DNA from: Lachnospiraceae bacterium
GTDB lineage: Bacteria > Bacillota > Clostridia > Lachnospirales > Lachnospiraceae
Reading direction: 5' to 3'
DNA length: 11,757 bases
Assembly (NCBI GenBank): GCA_003484785.1
Contig: DNAD01000229.1
Coordinates: 5,249 to 17,005, forward strand
The notes beneath the pieces were generated by a model. That model was given only the letters and a program-made list of their open reading frames with translations, was not told where the DNA came from and made no database searches. The translations under genes were made by a program, and so were the position numbers. Shown here piece after piece: positions 1-7,087 of the stretch (positions within the stretch are counted from its first letter, which is position 1; each line of letters opens with the position of its first letter).

Positions 1-663
1 AAGATCTTTACTATCATAGGGCGTGAGATCGCCGTAGCCGTAAAGGAGGGAGGGCCTGATCCCAATAACAATTTCAAGCTTCAGGCTATCATTCAGAAGG
101 CAAGGGCCAATAATATGCCCAACGATACCATCGAAAGAGGTATCAAGAAGGCTGCGGGAGATGCCGGAAACGTTAATTACGAGTATGTTTCCTATGAGGG
201 ATACGGCCCCAACGGCATAGCCATCATAGTCGATGCCCTTACGGATAACAAGAACAGAACGGCAGCCAACGTGCGCTCGGCCTTTACAAAGGGCAGCGGA
301 AGTGTCGGAACCCCGGGCTGCGTTTCCTATATGTTTGATAAAAAGGGACAGATAATCATAGACAAAGAGGAAACGGATATCGATCCGGATGAGCTGATGA
401 TGATGGCTCTCGATGCCGGAGCCGATGATTTTTCCGACGAAGAGGAGTCTTACGAGATCCTGACCTCAGAGGATGATTTTGAAGCCGTCAGAAAAGCTCT
501 TTCCGATGCGCAGATCCCTTTATTGTCCGCCGAAGTCACCATGATCCCGCAGAATTACGTAAAGCTGACTGATGAAGGTGCCATAAAGAACCTTCAGCGT
601 ACTCTGGATCTTCTGGATGAGGACGATGATGTTCAGGCAGTATACCATAACTGGGATGAATAG
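1..663 (+). CDS. yebC: YebC/TACO1-family protein, 5' end cut by window
   Basis: The reading frame is open from base 1 and ends at TAG 661-663, giving 220 residues. The first residues (KIFTIIGREIAVAVKEGG) and the following PDPNNNFKLQAII and NNMPNDTIERGIKKA blocks are hallmark YebC family sequence. By comparison with known members about 22 N-terminal residues (the MAGHSKW start) lie upstream of the window, so the full protein would be about 242 residues, normal for the family. The ATG at 115 is internal. Family members are cytosolic; they were long listed as DNA-binding transcription regulators, while mitochondrial TACO1 and more recent bacterial work point to a role at the ribosome. The C-terminal third is very acidic (DEEE and DEDDD runs), which is usual in the family. 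A membrane protein gene follows after 32 nt and may be co-transcribed. Family assignment is firm; molecular role is less so. Confidence 0.96.
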   Translation, partial: KIFTIIGREIAVAVKEGGPDPNNNFKLQAIIQKARANNMPNDTIERGIKKAAGDAGNVNYEYVSYEGYGPNGIAIIVDALTDNKNRTAANVRSAFTKGSGSVGTPGCVSYMFDKKGQIIIDKEETDIDPDELMMMALDAGADDFSDEEESYEILTSEDDFEAVRKALSDAQIPLLSAEVTMIPQNYVKLTDEGAIKNLQRTLDLLDEDDDVQAVYHNWDE

Positions 664-695
664 AGCCCTGCGGGCTTGATCCATAAGGATAAAAA

Positions 696-2648
696 ATGCG
701 GCAAAAAAGCGGCAAGGCAACTATAATAATAGGCGTTATTACTCTGATCGTCATAGCTTTTATTCTTTTCTCCACCCTTTATGATCAGATAATCGCACAG
801 AACGAAGGATTCTTCTATATGCTGATATTCGGAGGAATCCTTGTTTTGGTGTTCGTACTGATAAATCTTATCACAAAGCTTATCGCTATTTCGCCGCAGA
901 GCACGGCCTCCATGGGATATACCATTCTGGAGATCGTTATGATCGTGCTCATAGGTGTTTTTTTTATTATTTCCAGGCTGAAATACGAAAATACACTGTC
1001 CGTAGAGGATTCTCTTTTCTACCGCGCGGCTGTCTTTATCAATGACGGAACCTTAAGCGGGAGTCTTGACGTTGTCACCAAATGTCTGGATAACCCTGTT
1101 GATTATGCGTATGCGGTGCTTCTTTCCATAATTTTTAAGATCTCGGATGTCGATCCGGGGGCAGTCATGCACGTAAATATCACGCTTATCCTCATGACTG
1201 CGCTGCTTGCGGCCCATATATCCCATGCCGTGGGAGGCAGAGTGTGCGCCGTGATCGCTTTTTTTGCATCGCTTTTCATACCCTCCCAGGCCTTTGCGGT
1301 CTATTCCTATAACTCTGTACCGCTGTTTGCGCTGACCGTGTTTATTTGCTTCGATCTTTACACGCAGATATATCTTCATGAAGATATGCGCACCTGGATG
1401 AGGATCACTCTTGACTGCACCCTGGGCTTTTTTGCGGCGGTCATGCTCATAACCGATCCGGTTACGATAATCTTTATTATTCTGCTCATTACCCATTTTT
1501 TCATTTATTCGGACAGAAATCTCAGATCTTTTTTAATTACTCTCGGGGTATTTATCGGAGTATTCCTTATCTTTGCCGCTCTTAAGGCAGGATCTCTGGG
1601 AGTTCCGGTCTCAAAAGTGCTGCGTCATTGTGTTTCAAGGTTCAACGTTAAGGAAAACGAGGAGACCGGAGAGCGCTATGAGCTTTCTCAGGTGTATGAA
1701 AGCTTTCAGGAGGAGATCAACAATCAGAATCAGAATATTACCGAAAACTATTACTTCCTTTTCAAGAAGGACGGCACCGGCATATCGGCGATACAGGCTT
1801 CGTGGCTGCAGCTGGCCACAAATCTCATATATATGTTCTCACTGGTGCTTTCCGGAAGCTGTGTGATCTATATGTTCAGAAGCAGGAACACCAGAGCCGT
1901 TGTTATAATGCTCATGAGCACGGGAATGCTCTTTACGGCCTTTTTTAAGGCTCTGGCAGACGCAAACGGCTTTTATATCTTTGAGATCCTGATAGTATTT
2001 GCCTGCGCGGGCCTTGCCTATATGTATGAAAACCAGCACCCGGAGGCCTTTGTGGAGGAGGATATCTGGGAGACTGAGGAGGAGCTTGATGAAGAGGAGG
2101 AGGCTTACGAGCTTACCGAGGAGGAGCGCGCGGAGATCCTGCGCCGGGCAAGAGCCCTGATCTTTATAGGAGAGGATGAGGAGCTCTACGAGGAAATAAA
2201 GAGGGACGAGGAGGAAGAAAGACAAAGGCTTGCCGCTGAAGCAGAACAAGAGAAGGAAGAAGGAGCCCGTCCCGAAAGGAAGAAGAGGACAGTTTCCGTT
2301 GATGAGCCGGAAGAACCCGCGGATGACTCTGATACTGAGGAAGAGGAATATTACGAAGAAGATTACTCAGAAGAGGAGTATTATGAAGACGAGGAGAGCG
2401 ATGACGGGGAGTATCCGGATGAGGATGAATACTATGAGGATGATGCCGGTTATGACGAAGCTATGGATGATGAGATAAAAGGAAGGAAGCCCGGAAGGGG
2501 AGAACCCCTTAAAAATCCGCTTCCGACGCCTGCCGAGCATGTGGGGAAGAGCCTTGATTTTGATGATGACGTCTTTGACGAGGATGGCTATGACGAGGAT
2601 GATGAGGAGCCGGACGGGGACTATGAGGATGAGGATGAGGACTGGTAA
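696..2648 (+). CDS. Polytopic membrane protein, GT-C-like, with long acidic tail
   Basis: This 650-residue protein has two clearly different parts. Residues 1-445 hold about eleven hydrophobic segments (roughly 8-27, 39-60, 75-93, 135-150, 159-178, 182-202, 206-226, 243-270, 277-297, 372-393, 400-444). The loop after the third segment carries an acidic pair (E104-D105, VEDSLFYRAA) followed by further membrane spans, a layout reminiscent of GT-C membrane glycosyltransferases that use lipid-linked sugars; the match is by architecture only and no catalytic site is proven. Residues 449-650 are overwhelmingly Glu/Asp/Tyr, probably cytoplasmic and disordered, with one charged helix-like stretch (about 464-520) and a distinct proline-containing motif at 606-623. 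The start is supported by AAGGAT about 7 nt upstream. The gene lies 32 nt after yebC and converges on the cyclase gene. I do not recognise a named family. Confidence 0.85.
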   Translation: MRQKSGKATIIIGVITLIVIAFILFSTLYDQIIAQNEGFFYMLIFGGILVLVFVLINLITKLIAISPQSTASMGYTILEIVMIVLIGVFFIISRLKYENTLSVEDSLFYRAAVFINDGTLSGSLDVVTKCLDNPVDYAYAVLLSIIFKISDVDPGAVMHVNITLILMTALLAAHISHAVGGRVCAVIAFFASLFIPSQAFAVYSYNSVPLFALTVFICFDLYTQIYLHEDMRTWMRITLDCTLGFFAAVMLITDPVTIIFIILLITHFFIYSDRNLRSFLITLGVFIGVFLIFAALKAGSLGVPVSKVLRHCVSRFNVKENEETGERYELSQVYESFQEEINNQNQNITENYYFLFKKDGTGISAIQASWLQLATNLIYMFSLVLSGSCVIYMFRSRNTRAVVIMLMSTGMLFTAFFKALADANGFYIFEILIVFACAGLAYMYENQHPEAFVEEDIWETEEELDEEEEAYELTEEERAEILRRARALIFIGEDEELYEEIKRDEEEERQRLAAEAEQEKEEGARPERKKRTVSVDEPEEPADDSDTEEEEYYEEDYSEEEYYEDEESDDGEYPDEDEYYEDDAGYDEAMDDEIKGRKPGRGEPLKNPLPTPAEHVGKSLDFDDDVFDEDGYDEDDEEPDGDYEDEDEDW

Positions 2649-2666
2649 GCGAAGAAGAATGGCCTG

Positions 2667-2690
2667 AGAGGCAAAGAATCTTTTGCCTCT
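2667..2690. terminator. Hairpin between convergent genes
   Basis: AGAGGCAAA (2667-2675) and TTTGCCTCT (2682-2690) form a perfect 9-bp stem with a 6-nt loop. It starts 18 bases after the stop of the acidic-tail membrane protein and ends 9 bases before the stop of the oppositely oriented cyclase gene, which is where a shared bidirectional terminator would be expected. Neither strand has a long T-run after the stem, so intrinsic termination may be weak or need a factor. Confidence 0.5.
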
Positions 2691-2699
2691 TGATGCAGC

Positions 2700-4001
2700 T
2701 TATTTCAGAAGGTCAAGCTCATATGTAAGCTCAAATCCCGTAAGCTCACTGCAGGCATTCCATTTGTTCATTATTCTGTCTATGACTACCTCGATATTAA
2801 AGGGGCTCATCTCCAGAAGAAGGATCATATATTGGTTCCTGCTGCTCTGAGTTACCACATCGCTCTGTCTTAAGGAAGAACGGAACACCTCCTTTATGGT
2901 TTCCAGGGGAAGCTCGGAATCCTCTTTGGAGCTGACGGAAAAGAGAACTATCCAAACGCTCCGTTTATAATTGACGTTGACACGGCTCAGAAACTGAAAG
3001 ACCACTCTGAAGTCCTCGAGGGAGAGACAGTAGGCGCCCTTTGCGCGGTTTCTTTCACCGAGGATCATGCTCATGTTGGCTATGTCAGACGCCACCGTCT
3101 GTTCCCGCCCATCCCCGGTTTCCATATCCCTGTATATACGGTAACCGTGTTTTCCGTTCTGTTTCACATTGTATAGAGCCTTATCGGCTTTTTTAAACAG
3201 GGTAGGATAGTCGCTTCCCTCATCGGGGGCGAAGACGCAGCCGATGGAGGCTCCGAGAGGAATGTTCATATCCTGACCCATGATATCCTTTGCGGCCTCA
3301 ATGAGCCGGTCATTTATATACGCAGCCTTGCCGGCTATCACGGGCTCCTCCGAGACCATCTGACAGAAGGCTATGAATTCGTCGCCGCCTATCCTTCCGA
3401 GAACATCGTTGGAACGGACCACGGAGCGCAGGATGTCCGCAAAGGCCACCAGAAGCTTATCCCCTGCCTCATGGCCGTACAGATCGTTTACCAGCTTAAA
3501 GCTGTCAAGATCGATCATCATAAGGCTTCCCTGGCTGTTATGACAGAGTGCATCTATTTCCTCGACCGCGGATACCTTGTTCAAAAGCCCGGTCAGCCGG
3601 TCCGTTTCCGCAGCGCTTTTCAGTGTGTTCAGCTTTTCGACTGTCTGAAGGATATTATCGACCCGCCTTAACAGAACGTCTGCCCTGAAGGGCTTTCTGA
3701 TGAAATCCATGGCACCGTTTTCAAAGCCCTTGCTTTCGGTTTCATCATCTTGATCGGCGGTCATGAACATGAAGGGGATCTGTCTGCCGTAAAGCTCTGA
3801 CAGCCTTTGTTTAAGCTCAAGCCCGGACATCCCCGGCATTCTCAGATCGGAAAGCACCATGTCGGGGTTTTCCTTTTCAAAAGCATCCACTGCTTCCATG
3901 CCGGAGCTTGCCATGTAGGTCTGATATGCGGTTGAAAGAATATGATTTGTCATCAAAAGAGAGACCTGTTCGTCATCAACGATCATTATTTTCTTCATCA
4001 T
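2700..4001 (-). CDS. Receiver-GGDEF diguanylate cyclase response regulator with degenerate third domain
   Basis: This 433-residue protein has three parts. Residues 5-120 are a receiver domain with all expected residues: acidic pocket D9/D10, phospho-acceptor D52, T81 and K103 (in RKPF). Residues about 130-290 are a GGDEF domain that should make c-di-GMP from two GTP. It has DLDSFKLVND, GHEAGD and an intact GGDEF signature at 205-209, preceded by an RxxD inhibitory site (R196-D199) at the usual five-residue spacing. Residues about 310-433 form a further domain that lines up as a degenerate GGDEF: RQSD (378-381), five residues, then SRNQY (387-391) where GGDEF would be. No transmembrane segment is seen, so it is cytosolic. 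Two adjacent ATGs exist; GGGAGG lies 4 nt from the first and 7 nt from the second (3998), so MKKIMIVDDE may be the true start. It is divergent from an HPt gene, a likely phosphoryl partner. Confidence 0.94.
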   Translation of the reverse strand: MMKKIMIVDDEQVSLLMTNHILSTAYQTYMASSGMEAVDAFEKENPDMVLSDLRMPGMSGLELKQRLSELYGRQIPFMFMTADQDDETESKGFENGAMDFIRKPFRADVLLRRVDNILQTVEKLNTLKSAAETDRLTGLLNKVSAVEEIDALCHNSQGSLMMIDLDSFKLVNDLYGHEAGDKLLVAFADILRSVVRSNDVLGRIGGDEFIAFCQMVSEEPVIAGKAAYINDRLIEAAKDIMGQDMNIPLGASIGCVFAPDEGSDYPTLFKKADKALYNVKQNGKHGYRIYRDMETGDGREQTVASDIANMSMILGERNRAKGAYCLSLEDFRVVFQFLSRVNVNYKRSVWIVLFSVSSKEDSELPLETIKEVFRSSLRQSDVVTQSSRNQYMILLLEMSPFNIEVVIDRIMNKWNACSELTGFELTYELDLLK

Positions 4002-4074
4002 CCTGCCTCCCGTAAAAATCGCGATGATGTAAGGAATGCATCCGATCCCATAAGCGGACCGATCTGCACCTTTT

Positions 4075-4103
4075 AATGTAGCATATTTTTAAACAATAAG
4101 CAA
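4075..4103 (-). promoter_or_regulatory. Promoter for the receiver-GGDEF gene
   Basis: Read on the minus strand, TTGCTT (4103-4098) is followed by 17 bp and TACATT (4080-4075), and the -10 is preceded by TGC, an extended -10. Transcription would start near 4068, leaving a leader of about 67 nt before the cyclase start. Motif match is moderate; spacing and position are good. Confidence 0.6.
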
Positions 4104-4122
4104 ATCCATTTTCTAATCGGAG

Positions 4123-4151
4123 TTGAATTTCAGACCTGTATTTTGTATACT
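4123..4151 (+). promoter_or_regulatory. Promoter for the HPt gene (and probably miaA)
   Basis: TTGAAT (4123-4128), a 17-bp spacer and TATACT (4146-4151) make a strong sigma-A-type promoter, with transcription expected near 4158. Its -35 is 19 bp from the -35 of the divergent cyclase promoter, so a regulator bound between them could act on both. A small inverted repeat TACTG-N7-CAGTA (4148-4164) overlaps the -10 and start region and could be an operator, but it is too short to be persuasive. Confidence 0.75.
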
Positions 4152-4218
4152 GAAAATTACAGTAAACGACATAGTAAAAAAGAGTTTTGTCATTTGCTGA
4201 CGCAGATCGGCGAAGGGT

Positions 4219-4223
4219 AAGGG
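4219..4223 (+). promoter_or_regulatory. Ribosome binding site deciding the HPt start
   Basis: AAGGG (4219-4223), itself part of the doubled purine run AAGGGTAAGGG (4213-4223), sits 8 nt before ATG 4232. The upstream in-frame TTG at 4187 has only a weak AAGAG before it and would add 15 residues that do not look like HPt sequence, so ATG 4232 is preferred. Confidence 0.65.
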
Positions 4224-4231
4224 AATATCAG

Positions 4232-4564
4232 ATGACTATTGATAAGCTTAGAGAATACGGTGCGGATGTTGAGGACGGGCTTGCCAGATGCATGAATAAT
4301 GAGGCGTTTTATCTTAAGATGGTGGATCTCGGCCTTTCCGACGAGCGGTTTGAAGCCCTGGGCGGGGCTCTGAGGGAGTCGGATATGGAAAAGGCCTTTG
4401 AGATGGCGCATGCCCTGAAGGGAGTGGTCGGCAATCTTGCCATTACTCCTATCTATAAGCCCATGAGTGAGCTTACGGAGCTTCTGCGTTTCAAAAAAGA
4501 GGGGGATTATCACGGCCTGTATTCAAAAATGATGCAGGAGCGGGAGAGGCTGCTTTCCATGTAG
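4232..4564 (+). CDS. HPt-domain phosphotransfer protein
   Basis: A 110-residue, all-helical, soluble protein that consists of a single HPt domain. The signature AHALKGVVGNLAI places the phospho-accepting histidine at H60, with K63, G64 and N68-L69 as expected for HPt domains of the ArcB/BarA type. HPt proteins shuttle phosphoryl groups between receiver domains in multistep phosphorelays and have no catalytic activity of their own. The divergent neighbour carries a receiver domain with an intact Asp, so H60 to D52 transfer is the natural guess; the hybrid histidine kinase that would start the relay is not in this window. The end of the gene is 26 nt from miaA, suggesting co-transcription. A TTG start at 4187 in the same frame would give 125 residues and is less likely. 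Confidence 0.88.
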   Translation: MTIDKLREYGADVEDGLARCMNNEAFYLKMVDLGLSDERFEALGGALRESDMEKAFEMAHALKGVVGNLAITPIYKPMSELTELLRFKKEGDYHGLYSKMMQERERLLSM

Positions 4565-4590
4565 CGGCAGCCAATTATGTTATCGAGTAT

Positions 4591-5616
4591 ATGAAAAGAA
4601 AGCTTACTATCATTTCGGGGCCAACGGCCGCGGGCAAGAGCCGTCTTGCGGTAGAGCTTGCAAAACGGATAAACGGTGAGGTCGTTTCTGCGGATTCCAT
4701 GCAGGTATACCGTCATATGGATATCGGAACAGCAAAGATAACCAAAGACGAGATGCAGGGAGTGCCCCACCACCTGATAGACTGCCTGGAGCCGGACCGG
4801 GATTTTAATGTATTTAAGTTTAAAGAGCTTGCAAATGCCGCTCTTGAAGATATTTATTCAAGGGGAAGGCATCCTGTGATAGCAGGGGGAACAGGGTTTT
4901 ATATCCAGTCAGTTCTTTATGATATCGATTTTTCAAAGCCGCTGCCGAAAGGCCCGAAGGAGGGATCTGCCGAGATTACAGAGAGTCTTTTTGATCCCGA
5001 CGGGAAGGCAGATCTGAAGCGGCTTTTTGAATTGTCGGAAAAGGGAGAGCTTGATCTGCGTTCAGCCCTGGAGAGCATGGCAGAAAAAAAAGGCGCCCGC
5101 TTTCTTCACTCCCTGCTTGCCGGCATCGATGAAAAAAGCGCGGAAATCATCCATGAAAATAATATCAAAAGGGTGATCAGGGCGATAGAATACTACGCGG
5201 AGACAGGAGAGCCCATATCGGCTCATAACGAAAGCATGAGACGCAAGCCCTCACCCTATGATTTCAGATATTACTGCCTCTTCAGGCCGCCCGCAGAGAT
5301 ATACGGTCTCATCGACAAAAGGGTTGATAAGATGATGGAAGAAGGACTGGTTAACGAGGTTGAAAAGCTTGTGAGCATGGGGCTTACCGATAAAAATATA
5401 TCAATGCAGGGGCTGGGATACCGGCAGATATACAGATACCTGGCAGGCGATTATGACCTGGAGGAGGCGGTAAGGCTTATAAAGCGGGATACCAGACATT
5501 TTGCCAAGCGGCAGTATACCTGGTTTCGAAGGGAAAGAGACGTCAGGATGCTTGATTTTAACGATTTTGGCCTTGACTATGACAGAGCGGTTGATTTTAT
5601 CCTTGAGGACAGATAA
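4591..5616 (+). CDS. miaA: tRNA dimethylallyltransferase MiaA
   Basis: MiaA transfers the dimethylallyl group from DMAPP to N6 of adenosine 37 in tRNAs reading UNN codons, the first step to ms2i6A. The sequence shows the P-loop GPTAAGKS (10-17), DSMQVY (35-40), GTAK (46-49), HHLID (60-64), GGTGFYI (99-105), the RRVIRA-like block (KRVIRAIEYY), GLGYRQI and the C-terminal RQYTWFRR. At 341 residues it is somewhat longer than usual (about 300-315). The extra length lies in a charged stretch of residues about 115-158 between DIDF and the ARFLHSLL helix, in the tRNA-contacting lid region. The ATG at 4591 has no convincing ribosome binding site; translation may depend on the HPt gene upstream. The PLP-lyase gene follows 9 nt after the stop. 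Identity is secure. Confidence 0.97.
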   Translation: MKRKLTIISGPTAAGKSRLAVELAKRINGEVVSADSMQVYRHMDIGTAKITKDEMQGVPHHLIDCLEPDRDFNVFKFKELANAALEDIYSRGRHPVIAGGTGFYIQSVLYDIDFSKPLPKGPKEGSAEITESLFDPDGKADLKRLFELSEKGELDLRSALESMAEKKGARFLHSLLAGIDEKSAEIIHENNIKRVIRAIEYYAETGEPISAHNESMRRKPSPYDFRYYCLFRPPAEIYGLIDKRVDKMMEEGLVNEVEKLVSMGLTDKNISMQGLGYRQIYRYLAGDYDLEEAVRLIKRDTRHFAKRQYTWFRRERDVRMLDFNDFGLDYDRAVDFILEDR

Positions 5617-5625
5617 AGAGGAAAT

Positions 5626-6900
5626 ATGGAACGATTATATAAGCAACTGGGTATAGACAGTGATGTTTTGGATTTCGGCGCTGCGGTGCTTTCACAGTTG
5701 TCGGAAAGATTTGAAAAGATCGACAGGACTGCTGAGCTCAATGAGCTGAAGGTGATCAGGGCCATGCAGGAGAACAGGGTATCGGAGGCCTGTTTTCAGG
5801 GCAGCACGGGCTATGGCTATAATGATCTGGGAAGAGATACGCTGGAAAAGGTCTATGCCTCGCTGTTTAAGGGAGAAGACGCCCTGGTAAGGCCCCAGAT
5901 AACCTGCGGCACCCATGCCCTGGCTCTGGCGCTGATGTCAAACTTAAGACCGGGCGACGAGCTTATGTCTCCCGTGGGAAAGCCCTATGATACCCTTGAG
6001 GAGGTCATAGGGATCAGGGATTCAAAAGGCTCCCTTAAGGAATACGGGATAAGCTACAGGCAGGCGGAGCTTCTTGAGGACGGAAGCTTTGACTTTGATG
6101 CCATAAAAGAGAATATCAACGACAGGACGAGGATGATCACCATACAGCGCTCGAAGGGCTATGCGCAGAGGCCCACGCTTTCGGTGGACAGGATAGAGGA
6201 GCTCATAACCTTCATCCGCTCGGTTAAGCCCGATGTGATAATAATGGTGGATAACTGCTACGGAGAGTTTACAGGGGAAAGAGAGCCTCTGGAGGCGGGG
6301 GCGGATATGATAGTCGGCTCGCTCATAAAAAATCCCGGAGGAGGTCTGGCCCCCATCGGCGGCTATATCGTCGGGAAAAAGGAATGCATCGAAAACGCGG
6401 CTTACAGGCTTACCTCTCCGGGCCTGGGCAAAGAGGTGGGAGCGTCCCTGTCCGTTATACAGAGCTTTTATCAGGGGCTTTTCCTGGCCCCCTATGTAAC
6501 GGCTTCGGCGCTGAAGGGCGCCATATTTGCGGCTAATCTTTATGAAAAGCTCGGTTTTAAGGTGATCCCCGGCGGAAAAGAGGAGAGGCATGACATAATC
6601 CAGGCGGTGGAGCTTGGCTCCCCCGAAAGGCTCATTGCCTTCTGCAGGGGGATACAGTCGGCAGCCCCCGTTGATTCCTTTGTGGTGCCCGAGCCCTGGG
6701 ATATGCCGGGGTATGATTCGAAGGTGATCATGGCCGCCGGTGCCTTTGTATCCGGCTCCTCCATAGAGCTTTCGGCTGACGGCCCCTTGAGAGAGCCCTA
6801 TACGGTATTCTTTCAGGGAGGCCTCACCTGGGCACACGCCAAGCTCGGGATCCTCAAATCCCTCCAGTGCATGAAGGATGAAGGGCTTGTTACAGTATAA
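5626..6900 (+). CDS. YnbB/methionine gamma-lyase-like PLP enzyme ('aluminium resistance protein' family)
   Basis: A 424-residue fold-type I PLP-dependent enzyme of the family often annotated 'methionine gamma-lyase family protein' or 'aluminium resistance protein' (B. subtilis YnbB). Visible landmarks are the N-terminal FQGSTGYGYNDLGRDTLE, QITCGTHALALAL for cofactor-phosphate binding, VDNCYGEF with the aspartate expected against the PLP ring, and GSLIKNPGGG, where K235 should form the Schiff base. The C-terminal block PYTVFFQGGLTW is also typical. Length is normal for the family. The substrate is not known with certainty; the name implies sulfur amino-acid cleavage, but this is by homology only. 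GAGG lies just before ATG 5626, 9 nt after miaA, so the two are likely co-translated. Linkage of this family to miaA is common in Bacillota; hfq, often nearby in that group, is absent here. Confidence 0.93.
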   Translation: MERLYKQLGIDSDVLDFGAAVLSQLSERFEKIDRTAELNELKVIRAMQENRVSEACFQGSTGYGYNDLGRDTLEKVYASLFKGEDALVRPQITCGTHALALALMSNLRPGDELMSPVGKPYDTLEEVIGIRDSKGSLKEYGISYRQAELLEDGSFDFDAIKENINDRTRMITIQRSKGYAQRPTLSVDRIEELITFIRSVKPDVIIMVDNCYGEFTGEREPLEAGADMIVGSLIKNPGGGLAPIGGYIVGKKECIENAAYRLTSPGLGKEVGASLSVIQSFYQGLFLAPYVTASALKGAIFAANLYEKLGFKVIPGGKEERHDIIQAVELGSPERLIAFCRGIQSAAPVDSFVVPEPWDMPGYDSKVIMAAGAFVSGSSIELSADGPLREPYTVFFQGGLTWAHAKLGILKSLQCMKDEGLVTV

Positions 6901-6904
6901 AGGC

Positions 6905-6943
6905 AGTTACTATTCACAGCCCAAAAGGCTGTGAATAGTAACT
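6905..6943. repeat. Perfect 17-bp inverted repeat, one copy of a dispersed element
   Basis: AGTTACTATTCACAGCC (6905-6921) and its exact reverse complement (6927-6943) flank a 5-nt CAAAA loop. It begins 4 nt after the lyase stop and ends 15 nt before the next promoter. Sixteen bases of the left arm (GTTACTATTCACAGCC) recur at 11739-11754, so this is a repeated sequence rather than a chance hairpin. The stem could stop transcription, but no T-run follows it on either strand. No transposase or target duplication is seen. Confidence 0.85.
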
Positions 6944-6958
6944 AAAGGCATACAAATA

Positions 6959-6987
6959 TTGACATGATTTATTGTATATTATATACT
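6959..6987 (+). promoter_or_regulatory. Near-consensus sigma-A promoter of the envelope gene set
   Basis: TTGACA (6959-6964), a 17-bp AT-rich spacer and TATACT (6982-6987) form the best promoter in the window. Transcription should begin near 6994 and run through the genes from 7088 onward, which are separated by gaps of only 3 to 29 nt. Confidence 0.88.
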
Positions 6988-6998
6988 TTTAGTGTATA
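6980..6998. promoter_or_regulatory. Possible operator over the -10 region
   Basis: TATATACT (6980-6987), TTT, AGTGTATA (6991-6998) is an inverted repeat with one mismatch centred just after the -10 element. A repressor bound there would block the promoter. AT-rich palindromes of this kind resemble sites of GntR/YtrA-type regulators, but no such gene is present and the repeat could be fortuitous. Confidence 0.3.
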
Positions 6999-7072
6999 CA
7001 GAGCCGGGGAGTTCTGAGCAAAGGCTGATATAGCCGGTTGTTTCTCAGGTAAAGAGCGGCTTTTCACTCATT
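6994..7072 (+). other. 5' leader with a small nested stem
   Basis: The predicted leader from the start site to the ribosome binding site is about 80 nt. CTGAG (7014-7018) can pair with CTCAG (7044-7048), enclosing GGCT (7023-7026) paired with AGCC (7032-7035). The sequence GAGCAAAGG...AGCCGG is faintly like part of a c-di-GMP (GEMM) aptamer but is far too short to be one. No terminator or anti-terminator pair is evident. Confidence 0.3.
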
Positions 7073-7081
7073 AAGGAGGTG
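7073..7081 (+). promoter_or_regulatory. Very strong ribosome binding site
   Basis: AAGGAGGTG, a near-perfect complement of the 16S rRNA 3' end, lies 6 nt before ATG 7088. Together with the near-consensus promoter it suggests that the small membrane protein it serves is made in large amounts. Confidence 0.9.
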
Positions 7082-7087
7082 TAAACT

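Noticed and set aside
664..676. AGCCC-TGC-GGGCT hairpin after yebC
   Set aside because: Five base pairs with a 3-nt loop and no T-run; too weak to call a terminator between genes only 32 nt apart.
2230..2478. An 82-codon Met/Arg/Lys-rich open frame on the plus strand
   Set aside because: It is the shifted frame of the acidic tail: GAG/GAT/GAA repeats read out of phase give Arg/Met/Lys runs.
4187..4231. TTG start adding 15 residues to the HPt protein
   Set aside because: ATG 4232 has a better placed ribosome binding site, and the extension does not resemble an HPt N-terminus; not excluded.
6022..6837. A 271-codon open frame on the minus strand
   Set aside because: It lies wholly antisense to the PLP-lyase gene, whose protein is a full-length family match; the antisense protein has no recognisable motif and no good start signal.
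6905..6943. Classical rho-independent terminator
   Set aside because: The stem is perfect but no T-run follows it on either strand, and its arm is repeated elsewhere, so it is listed as a repeat. It may still impede transcription.
7008..7050. c-di-GMP (GEMM) riboswitch
   Set aside because: Only short look-alike pieces (GCAAAG, AGCCGG) are present; the two-helix aptamer with its tetraloop and receptor does not fit in the space.
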